Shown piece after piece: positions 47,645 to 58,600 of a stretch of DNA of 64,000 bases. The DNA comes from Sipunculus nudus. Taxonomy: Eukaryota > Annelida > Sipuncula > Golfingiida > Sipunculidae. Each line of letters begins with the position of its first letter. Within the stretch, counting starts at the first letter, position 1. The DNA lies in assembly GCA_026874595.1 (NCBI GenBank), contig CM049308.1, positions 95,282,624-95,346,623 of the forward strand. Reading direction: 5' to 3'. Both the position numbers and the translations under genes were made by a program. The notes under the pieces are model-generated. The model worked only from the letters and a program-made list of their open reading frames with translations. It made no database searches and had not been told where the DNA came from.

Positions 47645-48350
47645 GTTTGTGAAGAGCTTTTCACATAAGCGTGGCATATATATAGTATTGTGACAAAGTC
47701 AACCATTATCAGGTATTCACATTTCAAAAGACAACTGGTATTTATTCTAGAATTGTAATTTATATCAAAGGCCAAAGTTTCTTGTTTGGATAAAAGATAC
47801 CAGGCCAGAAGACAGTGAGGAACAGGCATATCCACCAGCAGATATTAATATTCAAGTCATACATCACTTGACATGTCTCTTAATGAACTTTTCCGTGAAT
47901 TGTAGTAGCATGTATATCATCATGACTGTCATATCCAGACAGCTTTACTGCTACCACAACATTATATGCATCTTTACTGGTATGTTCACATGGATACTGG
48001 TGATCTATAATAGTGAAATGGTGCCATAAATATGATATTTAACATAAACATTTGTAAAATTTTCACACTGATTAGTAATAATGACAATACCAAGTGAATA
48101 CAGTACACCTGACTAACAGGGTATCTTAAGATGTTGCTTTCAACAAATGCCTAACTCAGGCTTGACAGTAAACTTTACCTGTAACACCTCATGTGACTAA
48201 GCTGTGACAGCAAGCATACCTAAAGCTCTCTAGGGTGACTAGGGTTAAACCAGTGTCTGGCCTTTTCCTTAACAATGAGGTAGACATATTTTTGGTAAGC
48301 ACTTTACTGACTGATCACCACTTTCCTATGACTGGCTCTGAATGGTGACA
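47645..48350. repeat. Segmental duplication, inserted copy flanked by 27-bp direct repeats
   Basis: Near-identical to 44324-45028 and in the same orientation. Immediately before it (47619-47645) and after it (48350-48376) stands ACAATTTATAGTCATTCACT(ATCAGAG), differing at one base (A/G). The direct repeat shows that this copy was added at an existing site. Confidence 0.85.
47880..48004 (-). CDS. Putative terminal coding exon, unknown protein (copy 2)
   Basis: Paralogue of 44557-44681 with identical length, acceptor-like start (TTTCACTATTATAG) and TAA stop at 47882-47880. It reads the same except Tyr for Phe in LSGYDSHDD. It lies about 3.3 kb upstream on the same strand. Whether both copies belong to one transcript, or one is a dead duplicate, cannot be seen here. 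Confidence 0.35.
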
Positions 48351-48442
48351 CAATTTGTAGTCATTCACTATCAGAGTTGTCCCTCTGCATTTTGATTTCC
48401 ATGACCCTGCTTGTGACTTCCAGGCTTTAGTGTATACACAAT

Positions 48443-48512
48443 GGTGATATATACACCATACAAGCTTTACTGACAAGCCATGCTAGTTAAGCTTGTATGG
48501 TATATATACCAC
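48443..48512. other. Strong inverted repeat (hairpin)
   Basis: The left arm (48443-48467) ends CACCATACAAGCTT; the right arm (48489-48512) starts AAGCTTGTATGGT. They pair over about 24 bases with a loop of about 21. The pairing extends less perfectly to TTTAG...CTAAA outside. It may be a tiny MITE or a structured RNA; no further evidence. Confidence 0.7.
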
Positions 48513-48768
48513 TAGCTAAATGACAGCCATGCACAAAAGCTGTTTTGAGTAACTGGGAGAAAGAACCTGTTTTCAATCAGGATATGGGGAGGCAACTAGG
48601 ATGTACTTGGAGGACAACTTTTTTGTGACCTCACCCAAAACTGCAAATTATATCACAGGATTCCAGTCCTAGTCCATGTTGAGGAGGAAAGTCCCTTGAT
48701 TGATATACAATCAGCAGGGCCTCAGCTTATAATTCATGACATGCCACATTTTGTTTCCTTCAGCTTAA

Positions 48769-49237
48769 AGCAGCCCAATCACCTATAAAACATGTTCAAT
48801 TAACACAAAAAATAGCTTCTTCCCTTAAAAATACCTGCCAAACATTGTCCTGAAACCATTTGCTTACTCCTTAAACAAGTGTTAAAACAGTGGACTTGGC
48901 GCGATCAAATGTGTCAACATAAATACAGTGCGTGGGACTCGTTGAGTCGTTAAGCCACAACAGCTGCAAATCATGAGATGCCCTGACTGACGTGGCTCAA
49001 AAATGTATAACATGTTCCGGCTTGTTGAAATTTTGTGTTGCGGCTCACGATTGGACCTCCAGTCACGTGGCCTTGTTATGGTAAATAGACACACAGAGCC
49101 ATGGTAAGGTGTTAAACAGCTGTATGCGAGGTACTGAGACTGTGTGATGGGATTGTTTTGCTTGGAAACTTTTGTAGAAAGCAAACCTGAACTGAGTGTG
49201 AAAAAAAAGGCATAACATTTCTCCTGATTATGTCCCT
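48769..49237. mobile_element. Possible TTAA-flanked MITE
   Basis: TTAA at 48765-48768 and 49238-49241 border ends AGCAGCCCAATCACC and CCTGATTATGTCCCT. Compared as inverted repeats they agree at roughly half the positions, including AATCA. The open frame of 123 codons across most of it is not protein-like. Tentative. Confidence 0.35.
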
Positions 49238-49821
49238 TTAATAAATGTATCATTTTATTATGTATAAATAGTAAATAATAATTATGAATCCATCCAATCA
49301 GAGAATGCAGCAGTTATGAAAAAACTTTGTTCTAATAGTGATGTGACTATATTGTAGATAATTCATGCTTCAATATGAAATCATGCACCTCTTTACTGAC
49401 CCTTTTTCAACAGGACCCTGTGTCCACAAGGACCCCACATCTTTATTAAGTCAAGTGAACCACCGGTCATGACACTCAGCTGATGACCTAAGCTGTGTCA
49501 AATGAAATGTTTGAATGAGGCTTGTTATTTCAATATCATAATTCCCAACAAAGTTCCAGACTCTTAAGGAGAAAATGGGCCATGACAGCTGCTTTTCAAT
49601 TTTTCAAAAATAAAATCAGGCTTTCTTGAATTACTAAGACCTGATGGGTGAAACCATGACCATAACTTGTGGCACTCGAAGACCAAAAAGCCCAGACAAC
49701 TGGAGCATATTGCAGGTCTCTGTGTATGTGCCTTTACTTGATGGGCATTCCTACTTCTAAGAGTCTCCCAAGGTGTCATAAGCAGGATAGGGTGGTTAAA
49801 ACATTCAGAGCATGTCCACCT

Positions 49822-50315
49822 GATGACAAGTGCCAAACCACCAAGAAGTCCTGATGACAAGTGCCAAACCACCAAGGAGTCCTGATGACAAGTGCCAAAC
49901 CACCAAGAAGTCCTGATGACAAGTGCCAAACCACCAAGAAGTCCTGATGACAAGTGCCATACCACCAAGAAGTCCTGATGACAAGTGCCAAACCACCAAG
50001 AAGTCCTGATGACAAGTGCCAAACCACCAAGAAGTCCTGATGACAAGTGCCAAACCACCAAGAAGCCCTGATGACAAGTCCCAAACCACCAAGAAGCCCT
50101 GATGACAAGTGCCAAACCACCAAGAAGCCCTGATGACAAGTGCCAAACCACCAAGAAGCCCTGATGACAAGTGCCAAACCACCAAGAAGTTCTGATGACA
50201 AGTGCCAAACCACCAAGAAGTCCTGTTGACTAGTGCCAAACCACCAAGAAGTCCTGATGACAAGTGCCAAACCACCAAGAAGTCCTGATGACAAGTGCTA
50301 AACCACCAAGAGTCC
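49822..50315. repeat. 31-bp tandem array, about 16 copies
   Basis: Unit TGATGACAAGTGCCAAACCA plus CCAAGAAGTCC, 31 bases, highly uniform (variants AGTCC/AGCCC). Since 31 is not a multiple of three, the encoded peptide cycles through three frames, giving overlapping reverse frames of 171-214 codons that are artefacts. Confidence 0.95.
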
Positions 50316-50473
50316 TGCACGACTGCATCAAATTAATCACCAACCACTCTGCAGTTAGTGTCAGTTCACTACAATAAATCTCAAGTTTACATCATGAGAG
50401 TGAAGTTACTAAGGTTTAATCAGATTAACCATGCTTTAGCAACCAACAACAAAGGCATTAGATATAATATATA

Positions 50474-52243
50474 CAGTAAAATCTCGTGTACAAGCCGGAC
50501 CCGTGAATAAGCCGGTCTGGAGTTTTGAGGTGGAAGAGCAGGGAAATTTTTTGGGGGGCCCTAAGGATCGCAGTTGGGTAGACGACGTCATCATTTGTGG
50601 AGGCACGTGAATGGAAAAATTAACTATAACATAATCTTAAAATCGTAAAACTATGTACCCTTTAATAAAACTTAATTACTTTGTATTAATATCATAGAAA
50701 AAATATAAAAAAAATTTAGTATATTGCAGAAATGAAGATCGTCTGTCACTCAGAATCGGCAGGTGCGATAATAGAAGAGCCATGGGTTTCTCATACTTTC
50801 CGTTATTACTCATCGTTTTTAAACATCCGTTGATCGATCATATTTGATATAAATAAAACATGATTGCTTATGTGTTAATAAAACTTGACTGTTGCGGACT
50901 TGCTGTTACTGATCTACATTTTTAATAAACCTAGTGTTAAGAAAGCACGAAGCTAGACAACGCAAATCACAACATAAGGCCATGTGAAAGAGCATTCTGT
51001 CCTCAGCTCAGCTTGTTTATATCCGTGGATCAAGGGCAATATCATTTGTTGTCAGAGGACTGTATTATAAATTCTGTGAATACACAAGAACTACAATTTT
51101 ATTCAAGTTTTAATTAACTCCGGTCTTCCTTACTTCGACAGACGGACGTACTGGTGAACAATTACACGCGAAGTAACTGCATATATGCAGCATATGTATT
51201 TATCATAACGAATTGCAAGGAAAGGCACGGGAGCTTGGGCAACACTTGGACATAACATCTGTCGTTCTTTGTTTCACAGCAAAACTCGCGTCCTGTCTTT
51301 TTCAAGTGTTAAACCCATAATCCAAAATCTGTGAACTACTAATTTTTGCAGGTGTTGTGTTCTATTGTCAAATAACATTGCGATATCGATGTCACGTTGA
51401 ACGCAGACCTGTTATAGCTAGGGCAGCAGTCATTCACAAGGAAATGGGGTAATTTTTAAGTAGGAACTTCCAAACGGAGTGATAATTTTTCCCCACGTGT
51501 GTTAATACACAGGTGCGAAGCGTGACCTATTTTTTTTCTTGCCACAGGCTGCTTTCTGGTACCCGCGTACCGAATGAGCGCTGTTGGGGGTTGTAATCAG
51601 TCAATCTTCGAACTGATGAACCGTCACACTAGCTCTGAATGATTCTGAATGTATCCTGTGCTATTTGCAATAGTCAAGCCGTCTTTGGTTTATTGGATAA
51701 TATGTTACCCCGTCTTTTGAAACGGAGATATTTACAGGCATTTCTTTTCAACTGGGTCATGACTATATTGTTCTGCACTGAAAACAATCTTTTTTTGGCA
51801 GAGCAATTTGTGTATAACGTGTGCTAGATTCACAGAGCCTTCTCAGTGAAATGCACATCCTATTATTCCTTGAGCGCTGGTTGGACAAATACACCTAGGA
51901 ATATGGCCGGCGTCAACAAAATCTCTTCTGGTCAGTCTCAACTTTGCTGATAAATTCTGTTGTAACACTGTATATAAACATAACTCTTTATTTATTCAGA
52001 AAAATGAGTAGTATTAATACAATAATTGACATTGCCAGAACTATATATTATACACGCCGTAGAAATAGGCTGTTGACACCAGAACGAAATTTTCGACTCC
52101 CAGTGACAGGACCAGTCAGACAGGTCATTGGGTTGTCCATGGCAGATCGTGGTCAATGTGTTAGGCCCGTGTATAAGCCATTATGGAATTCTGACATTAA
52201 TATTTAGGAATAAATTTTCCGGCTTGTACACGAGACTTCACGG
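50474..52243. mobile_element. DNA transposon with TA target sites, Tc1/mariner-pogo-like (1,770 bp)
   Basis: Left end CAGTAAAATCTCGTGTACAAGCCGGA (50474 on); right end its imperfect complement TCCGGCTTGTACACGAGACTTCACGG (ending 52243). 23 of 26 positions agree. TA stands outside both ends (50472-50473 and 52244-52245). CTCGTGTA-type ends with a TA target recall the Tigger/pogo group. No DDE transposase frame is visible, so it is non-autonomous or degraded. Confidence 0.8.
52002..52207 (+). pseudogene. Short protein-like frame in the TA transposon
   Basis: From an ATG at 52004 after an acceptor-like TTTATTTATTCAG: MSSINTIIDIARTIYYTRRR, then LTPERNFRLPVTGPVRQVIG, ending before the right terminal repeat. 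The function is not recognised. It could be a residual transposon exon or chance. Confidence 0.25.
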
Positions 52244-52245
52244 TA

Positions 52246-54590
52246 TACTGAAAACCTATTACTGGCAAGGAATCAGTAAGCAATATTGATTTTCACAGAA
52301 AATTAGCTTTGCTTCAAAACACTTCATTGCTTAATTAATTTGCGGCTGTGTTGTCACTGGTTAACTGGCCTCACCGCATCAGGATTAACTTCTATTTATA
52401 CTGAACATATAATTTTCTCTCTAAAGTGAAGTGCATACCATGGGCACCAAAGCACTGGCTATAGAGGCACATATGATAAATCAAAACCACTGGCAGCAAA
52501 TCTAAAAATGCCAGTACCAAACTATGCAAAGAGTCAAGATGAAAAGAAATTCCAATTCATGACACATTGGGAGGTGATTTTATTTTAGTGGGAAAGCCCC
52601 TATTAGATGGGCCAATTCTATAGAATCTGTTGGTGACATACATTTCTGATGAATTTGTTTGGCCAAATTTTTAAGTAAGACGAAACATATTTGAATGAGG
52701 TACATTGTACCAATATCATGAATCAGTTTTTGATTCCTAACGAGAAGTTCTGTGAAGATTGCTATTTGTCAAGTCTCTAAAATACAATACAATAAAACTT
52801 GAAAAAAAAATTTACTGAAAAAAATCCATTTACTCAGAAATATGAATTTATGGAAGATTTGGCCAGTTATATTCTTAAAGAATTGGTTGTGTAAATTTCC
52901 TTTGAACTTGCAAGTTGCCAGTGAAACTGCCAGAAAAACATGTATGAATAAAGTATTTTATTTTTCTTTATCATTTTTTCCAAATACATCTTAGTGTATT
53001 ATGAATCAATGCAAAATATTTATTCAGGAACCTTGAACAGACAATTATGAGAGTCTGACTTTCAAGGTGTTTTCACCCAGCAGGCCTCAGAACACAGGGC
53101 ACTGTGATGTAATTAATGTTTTTTAAGGGGGTTGCCAATGAACTTTCTGGTTTAAAAGTTGCAATTTTGTACAAAATGCTTGTTTCCTAAGCAAAGACTG
53201 TGCCATGACAGCTATTTGTGAGTTAAAAATCAACCATAACATAATAGCTGGCAGCACCAGTCTTAACATATGAAGATATCATAAATCAATATGCTTAATG
53301 TATTCCCAAACAACCAGTTCCACAACTGATGGGAGACTGGAAATTTGGTATGAATTATTATCCAAATTGGACAAAACGTACTGAACTTTTACAGGTGTTT
53401 GTGATATTTTTGAGGAAGTGTTCGGCCAAATCCTTCTAATGCAGACTTGCCTGATGACAACTTGAGTATAATGTACAGAAGATGCACCATGCAACATGTT
53501 TGAGATTCAAAAGCTTTCATCATCAATAAACATGGCAAGGCAAACAATGCAGCATTGCATGAACTTTTCACTTAAAATAGAAAAAAATGTGGTTAAATGT
53601 CACACCTGGTAATGACAAAATTGGAGAATTGGTTAGGCTTACTTAAACTCTCCATGTTGTCTGGGAATCATTTCTAAGTGGGTTGTGGTATTTTTATCTG
53701 TTGATCCCATGCAACATCAATGCCCAGCATCCTTCTACATGATTAGTATTAAGAAGGATTTCAGGACGAAAAATTACATGTTTCTGACACACAGCTCAAA
53801 GTATATCAGTGACAGTTATCATATATTGGCTTCCACAGACATTTTTTCAAGACCTATCAGGATGTCAGAATAGAAGTTTCTGTAGTTACAATTACGAGTT
53901 GTGCCATGCTGACATACAACTGGACGGACAGCCACTGTGGGGGTCCATAAACAGACAAAGGATCATCACTAAACCTCAGTATACTGAAAGTCAGCAACTG
54001 TCTGTCTAAAAACAATTAAACAATTAAATAGACTGACCCAGGCGTACTTGTGGTAACTTTAGTATCTGTGTGCTCATATACTGCAAGTGTTTCTCCAAAT
54101 TTTCTACATCAACAACAACAGCTAAATAACTCTAAACAGCATGTAAAACAGACTCCTAAAATATTAATTTCTGTATTGCCTCATATTAATAAAACCCTCT
54201 ATCATCTTCAGGTGTAAAACTGCTGATATAGCAAATATTAAGCAACAGACCTTCTCAGAATTAGTGCTGCTATCTTTCTGTCTGTTTCCTCAACTCTTGT
54301 CAGAATGTTTCCTTAATAAAATTTGTCACAGATGGACATTTTCTGACCTGTTTCTTTGTACACACTAGTTTGATTTGAGGGCTTCTTTTATCACAGTTAA
54401 GAGTACTACCTCATTTATTCTGGCACACAATAATGCATTCAGTTCATCTTTCTTAAATGAAATCTATCACACAAAACAGTTGACTTCTACTCTTGTTATC
54501 TATTAATTTTTTAAAATATTTTTATTCATCTGTGAGATCTTACATGACCATTCAATCTAAGCCAGATGAAGCAATTAACAAGAGGAGATT
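52246..54590. other. No gene seen; partly decayed Helentron-like sequence
   Basis: 52246-53040 appears unique. 53040-54005 includes decayed family features: CAAGGTGTTTTCACCCAGCAGG, ATCAATATGCTTAATGTATTCC, and near 53920-53995 a GGACGGACAG microsatellite with CCTCAGTATACTGAAAGTCA in place of the 5' hairpin. 54006-54590 should contain the 3' UTR of the SLC5 gene on the reverse strand. Confidence 0.45.
54521..54526 (-). promoter_or_regulatory. Candidate polyadenylation signal of the SLC5 gene
   Basis: AATAAA in reverse, 65 bases after the TAA stop of the SLC5 exon, a normal position for a short 3' UTR. Confidence 0.4.
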
Positions 54591-54922
54591 TTAAGTGAGG
54601 GATGATATGTTATAAACCCCTCCTGTTGAGTTAACAATGATCGGGCTTTGTGTAGAATCAAGTAAACCAAAACTACTGCCTGCAGTGAAGAACCCGTACA
54701 GGAACAGATCCAGCATGACCAGAATCAGCAGCAGAATAAACAGAATGAGTTTGGCCCTCTTGTCCTGATCTAATGACGAGATGTTGAGTAACCTCTGCTC
54801 GAACTCTTGCTGCTTTGCAAGTCCAGTGGCCGTGTCATCAAACCCACAGAACCAGTCGTAACCTCTCCGCAAAAATGACTTTTTATATTCTGACTGGGTC
54901 ACTACTGGTTTGTCACTCAAAC
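54591..54922 (-). CDS. SLC5 family sodium/solute symporter, last coding exon
   Basis: In reverse, TCAGTGTTTAATCATTGCAG is a consensus acceptor. The exon starts at 54922 with two bases of a split codon and runs about 109 codons to TAA (54593-54591). It reads LSDKPVVTQSEYKKSFLRRG, then YDWFCGFDDTATGLAKQQEF, a cytoplasmic loop, then a hydrophobic helix LILFILLLILVMLDLFLYGF and a short tail with two NxS/T sites (NST, NIS). The W-F-C-G-x-D segment followed by a final helix is the C-terminal arrangement of SGLT-type transporters, which carry sugars, inositol or other solutes with sodium across the plasma membrane. The substrate cannot be told from this exon. The open frame extends further upstream to 54989, but that part is intron. 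The other exons were not found up to 64000, so the intron would exceed 9 kb or the gene is broken. Confidence 0.8.
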
Positions 54923-54997
54923 CTGCAATGATTAAACACTGATAAAGCAAATATAAAGGACAATATGTTATGTCTTGCAATTTTGCCATTTAGTTAT

Positions 54998-55240
54998 AAA
55001 CAAATGACCCATGGGTCATGACACTTAACCAACTGACATATTGACAATATTTCCTTGCACAGGCAACTAATTAAGATAATGTAGGTGGTTTCATAGTTCA
55101 TGCATATTACCTCAAGTTCATCAAGACCCACAAGCAAAATTTTGATGACAATCCATCCAGCCTTTCCTGAGGAATCTGGCAACTTGTGTGTATTTTGCAT
55201 TTTTTCTTGGGGGTCATGACACTCGGCTAACAAGAAGGAC
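54998..55240 (-). mobile_element. Helentron-like type C fragment
   Basis: Starts in forward reading CAAATGACCCATGGGTCATG (3' terminus in reverse). The body is the reverse complement of 25024-25213, and it ends near a second terminus-like GTCATGACACTCGGC. It lies in the intron just upstream of the SLC5 last exon. Confidence 0.65.
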
Positions 55241-55639
55241 ATTATAGTCTAACTTTCTTTCTTAACTGATATAATCCAGTTTTGAAGAATCTGGTTACCA
55301 ATTTTGTTCAAATGTTGCTGAAGGATAGGAATAATGCCTGTTTAAAGGACATCACATAATAGTCAAAACAAAATATCTGGATGCTGAGATAATACTGTGT
55401 GTACAAGACTGAAATTTTTAAGTCTAAATATACCCATCAATGAAAAATGAAAGGTAATAGGTGACACCACTGATATAAAAAATGGACAATTATAAGTTCA
55501 ACACTGAAGACAAATTTAAAGGCACTTTATATAAAATATTTCAGAAATTGATCCTTTGATTGACTCAATATAGACCAACTGTGTTGATATTTCATAACTT
55601 TTATCATATTTTTAAGAAACCTTTGGCCTAAACCTTTCT
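55241..55639. other. No gene seen
   Basis: Unique sequence with a decayed GGTGACACCACTG block; lies before the 26-bp array. Confidence 0.4.
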
Positions 55640-58600
55640 TCCATAGATTACAGGAATGTCTGATTCATGTACATTACAAGAATGTCTGATTAATGTACAT
55701 AACAGGAATGTCTGAATCGTGTTCATTACAGGAAAGTCTGATTCATGTACATGACTGGAATGCCTGATCCATGTACATGACAGTAATGTCTGATTCATGG
55801 ACATTACAGAAATGTCTAATTCACGGACATGACAGGAATGTCTGATCCATGTACATGACAGTAATGTCTGATTCATGGACATAACAGGAATGTCTGATTC
55901 ATGGACATAACAGGAATGTCTGATTCATGGACATTACAGGAATGTCTGATTCATAACATAACAGGAATGTCTGATTCATGGACATAACAGGAATGTCTGA
56001 TTCATGTACATGACTGGAAATTCTGACTCATGGACATGACAGGAATGTCTGATCTGTGTACATTACTGGAATGTCTGTTTCATGTACATGACTGGAATGT
56101 CTGATTCATGGACATAACAGGAATGTCTGTTTCATGGACATTACAAGAATGCCTGATTCATGGACATGACAGGTATTTCTGATTCATGTACATTACAGGA
56201 ATGTCTGATTCATGTTAATTAAAGGAAAGTCGAATTCATGGACATTACAGGAAGGTCTGATTCATGTACATTATAGGAATGTCTGATTCATGTACATTAC
56301 AGGAAAGTCTGATTCATGTTAATTATAGGAATGTCTGATTTATGTACATTACAAGAAAGTATTATTCCTGTATATAACAGGAATGTCTGATTCATGGACA
56401 TTACAGGAATGTCTGATTCATGTACATTATAGGAATGTCTGATTCATGGACATTACAGGAAAGTCTGATTCATGGACATTACAGGAATGTCTGATTCATG
56501 GACATTACAGGAAGGTCTGATTCATGTACATTATAGGAATGTCTGATTCATGTACATTACAGGAAAGTCTGATTCATGTTAATTATAGGAATGTCTGATT
56601 TATGTACATTACAAGAAAGTATTATTCCTGTATATTACAGGAATGTCTGATTCATGGACATTACAGGAATGTCTGATTCATGTACATTACAGGAAAGTCT
56701 GATTCATGTACATGACTGGAATGTCTGATTCATGTACATTACAGAAAAGTCTGATTCATGGACATTAAAGGAAAGCCTGATTAATGTATATTATAGGAAT
56801 GTCTGATTCATGTACATTATAGGAAATTCTGATTCATGTGAATTAAAGGAATGTCTGATTCATGTATATTACAGGAATGTCTGATTCATGTACAAAGGAA
56901 AGCCTGATTCATGTACATTATAGGAATGTCTGATTCATGGACATTAAAGGAAAGCCTGATTCATGTACATTATAGGAATGTCTGATTCATGTACATTACA
57001 GAAAAGTCTGATTCATGGACATTACAGGAATGTCTGATTCATGGACATTACAGGAATGTCTGATTCATGAGCATAACAGGAATGTCTGATTCATGGACAT
57101 TACAGGAATGTCTGATTCTTGGACATTACAGGAAAGTCGGATTCATGTAAATTAAAGGAAAGTCAAATTCCTGGACATTACAGGAAGGTCTGATTCATGT
57201 ACATTATAGGAATGTCTGATTCATGTACATTATAGGAAATTCTGATTAATATGAATTAAAGGAATGTCTGATTCATGTATATTTCAGGAATGTCTGATTC
57301 ATGTACATTAAAGGAAAGCCTGATTCATGTACATTATAGGAATGTCGGATTCATGGACATTAAAGGAAAGCCTGATTCATGTACATTTTAGGAATGTCTG
57401 ATTCATGGACATTATAGGAAATTCTGATTCATGTGAATTAAAGGAATGTCTGATTCATGTATATTACAGGAATGTCTGATTCATGTACATTAAAGGAATG
57501 TCAGATTCATGGACATTAAAGGAAAGCCTGATTCATGTACATTTTAGGAATGTCTGATTCATGGACATTATAGGAAATTCTGATTCGTGTGAATTAAAGG
57601 AATGTCTGATTCATGTATATTACAGGAATGTCTGATTCATGTACAACAAAGGAAAGCCTGATTCATGTACATTATAGGAATGTCTGATTCATGGACATTA
57701 AAGGAAAGCCTGATTCATGTACATTATAGAAATGTCTGATTCATGTACATTACAGAAAAGTCTGATTCATGGACATTAAAGGAAAGCCTGATTAATGTAT
57801 ATTATAGGAATGTCTGATTCATGTACATTATAGGAAATTCTGATTCATGTGAATTAAAGGAATGTCTGATTCATGTATATTACAGGAATGTCTGATTCAT
57901 GTACAAAGGAAAGCCTGATTCATGTACATTATAGGAATGTCTGATTCATGGACATTAAAGGAAAGCCTGATTCATGTACATTATAGGAATGTCTGATTCA
58001 TGTACATTACAGAAAAGTCTGATTCATGGACATTACAGGAATGTCTGATTCATGGACATTACAGGAATGTCTGATTCATGAGCATAACAGGAATGTCTGA
58101 TTCATGGACATTACAGGAATGTCTGATTCATGGACATTACAGGAAAGTCGGATTCATGTAAATTAATGGAAAGTCAAATTCATGGACATTACAGGAAGGT
58201 CTGATTCATGTACATTATAGGAATGTCTGATTCATGTACATTATAGGAAATTCTGATTCATGTGAATTAAAGGAATGTCTGATTCATGTATATTTCAGGA
58301 ATGTCTGATTCATGTACATTAAAGGAAAGCCTGATTCATGTACATTATAGGAATGTCGGATTCATGGACATTAAAGGAAAGCCTGATTCATGTACATTTT
58401 AGGAATGTCTGATTCATGGACATTATAGGAAATTCTGATTCATGTGAATTAAAGGAATGTCTGATTCATGTATATTACAGGAATGTCTGATTCATGTACA
58501 TTAAAGGAAAGCCTGATTCATGTACATTATAGGAATGTCTGATTCATGGACATTAAAGGAAAGCCTGATTCATGTACATTATAGGAATGTCTGATTCATG

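Noticed and set aside
48882-49253. 123-codon reverse frame as a gene
   Set aside because: No domain-like composition, no splice context, and it coincides with a possible MITE.
49564-50320. Reverse frames of 171-214 codons (repeating FLVVWHLSSGLLGG) as a membrane protein
   Set aside because: The 31-bp array gives the same peptide in all three frames because 31 = 1 mod 3; hydrophobicity is a by-product of the repeat.
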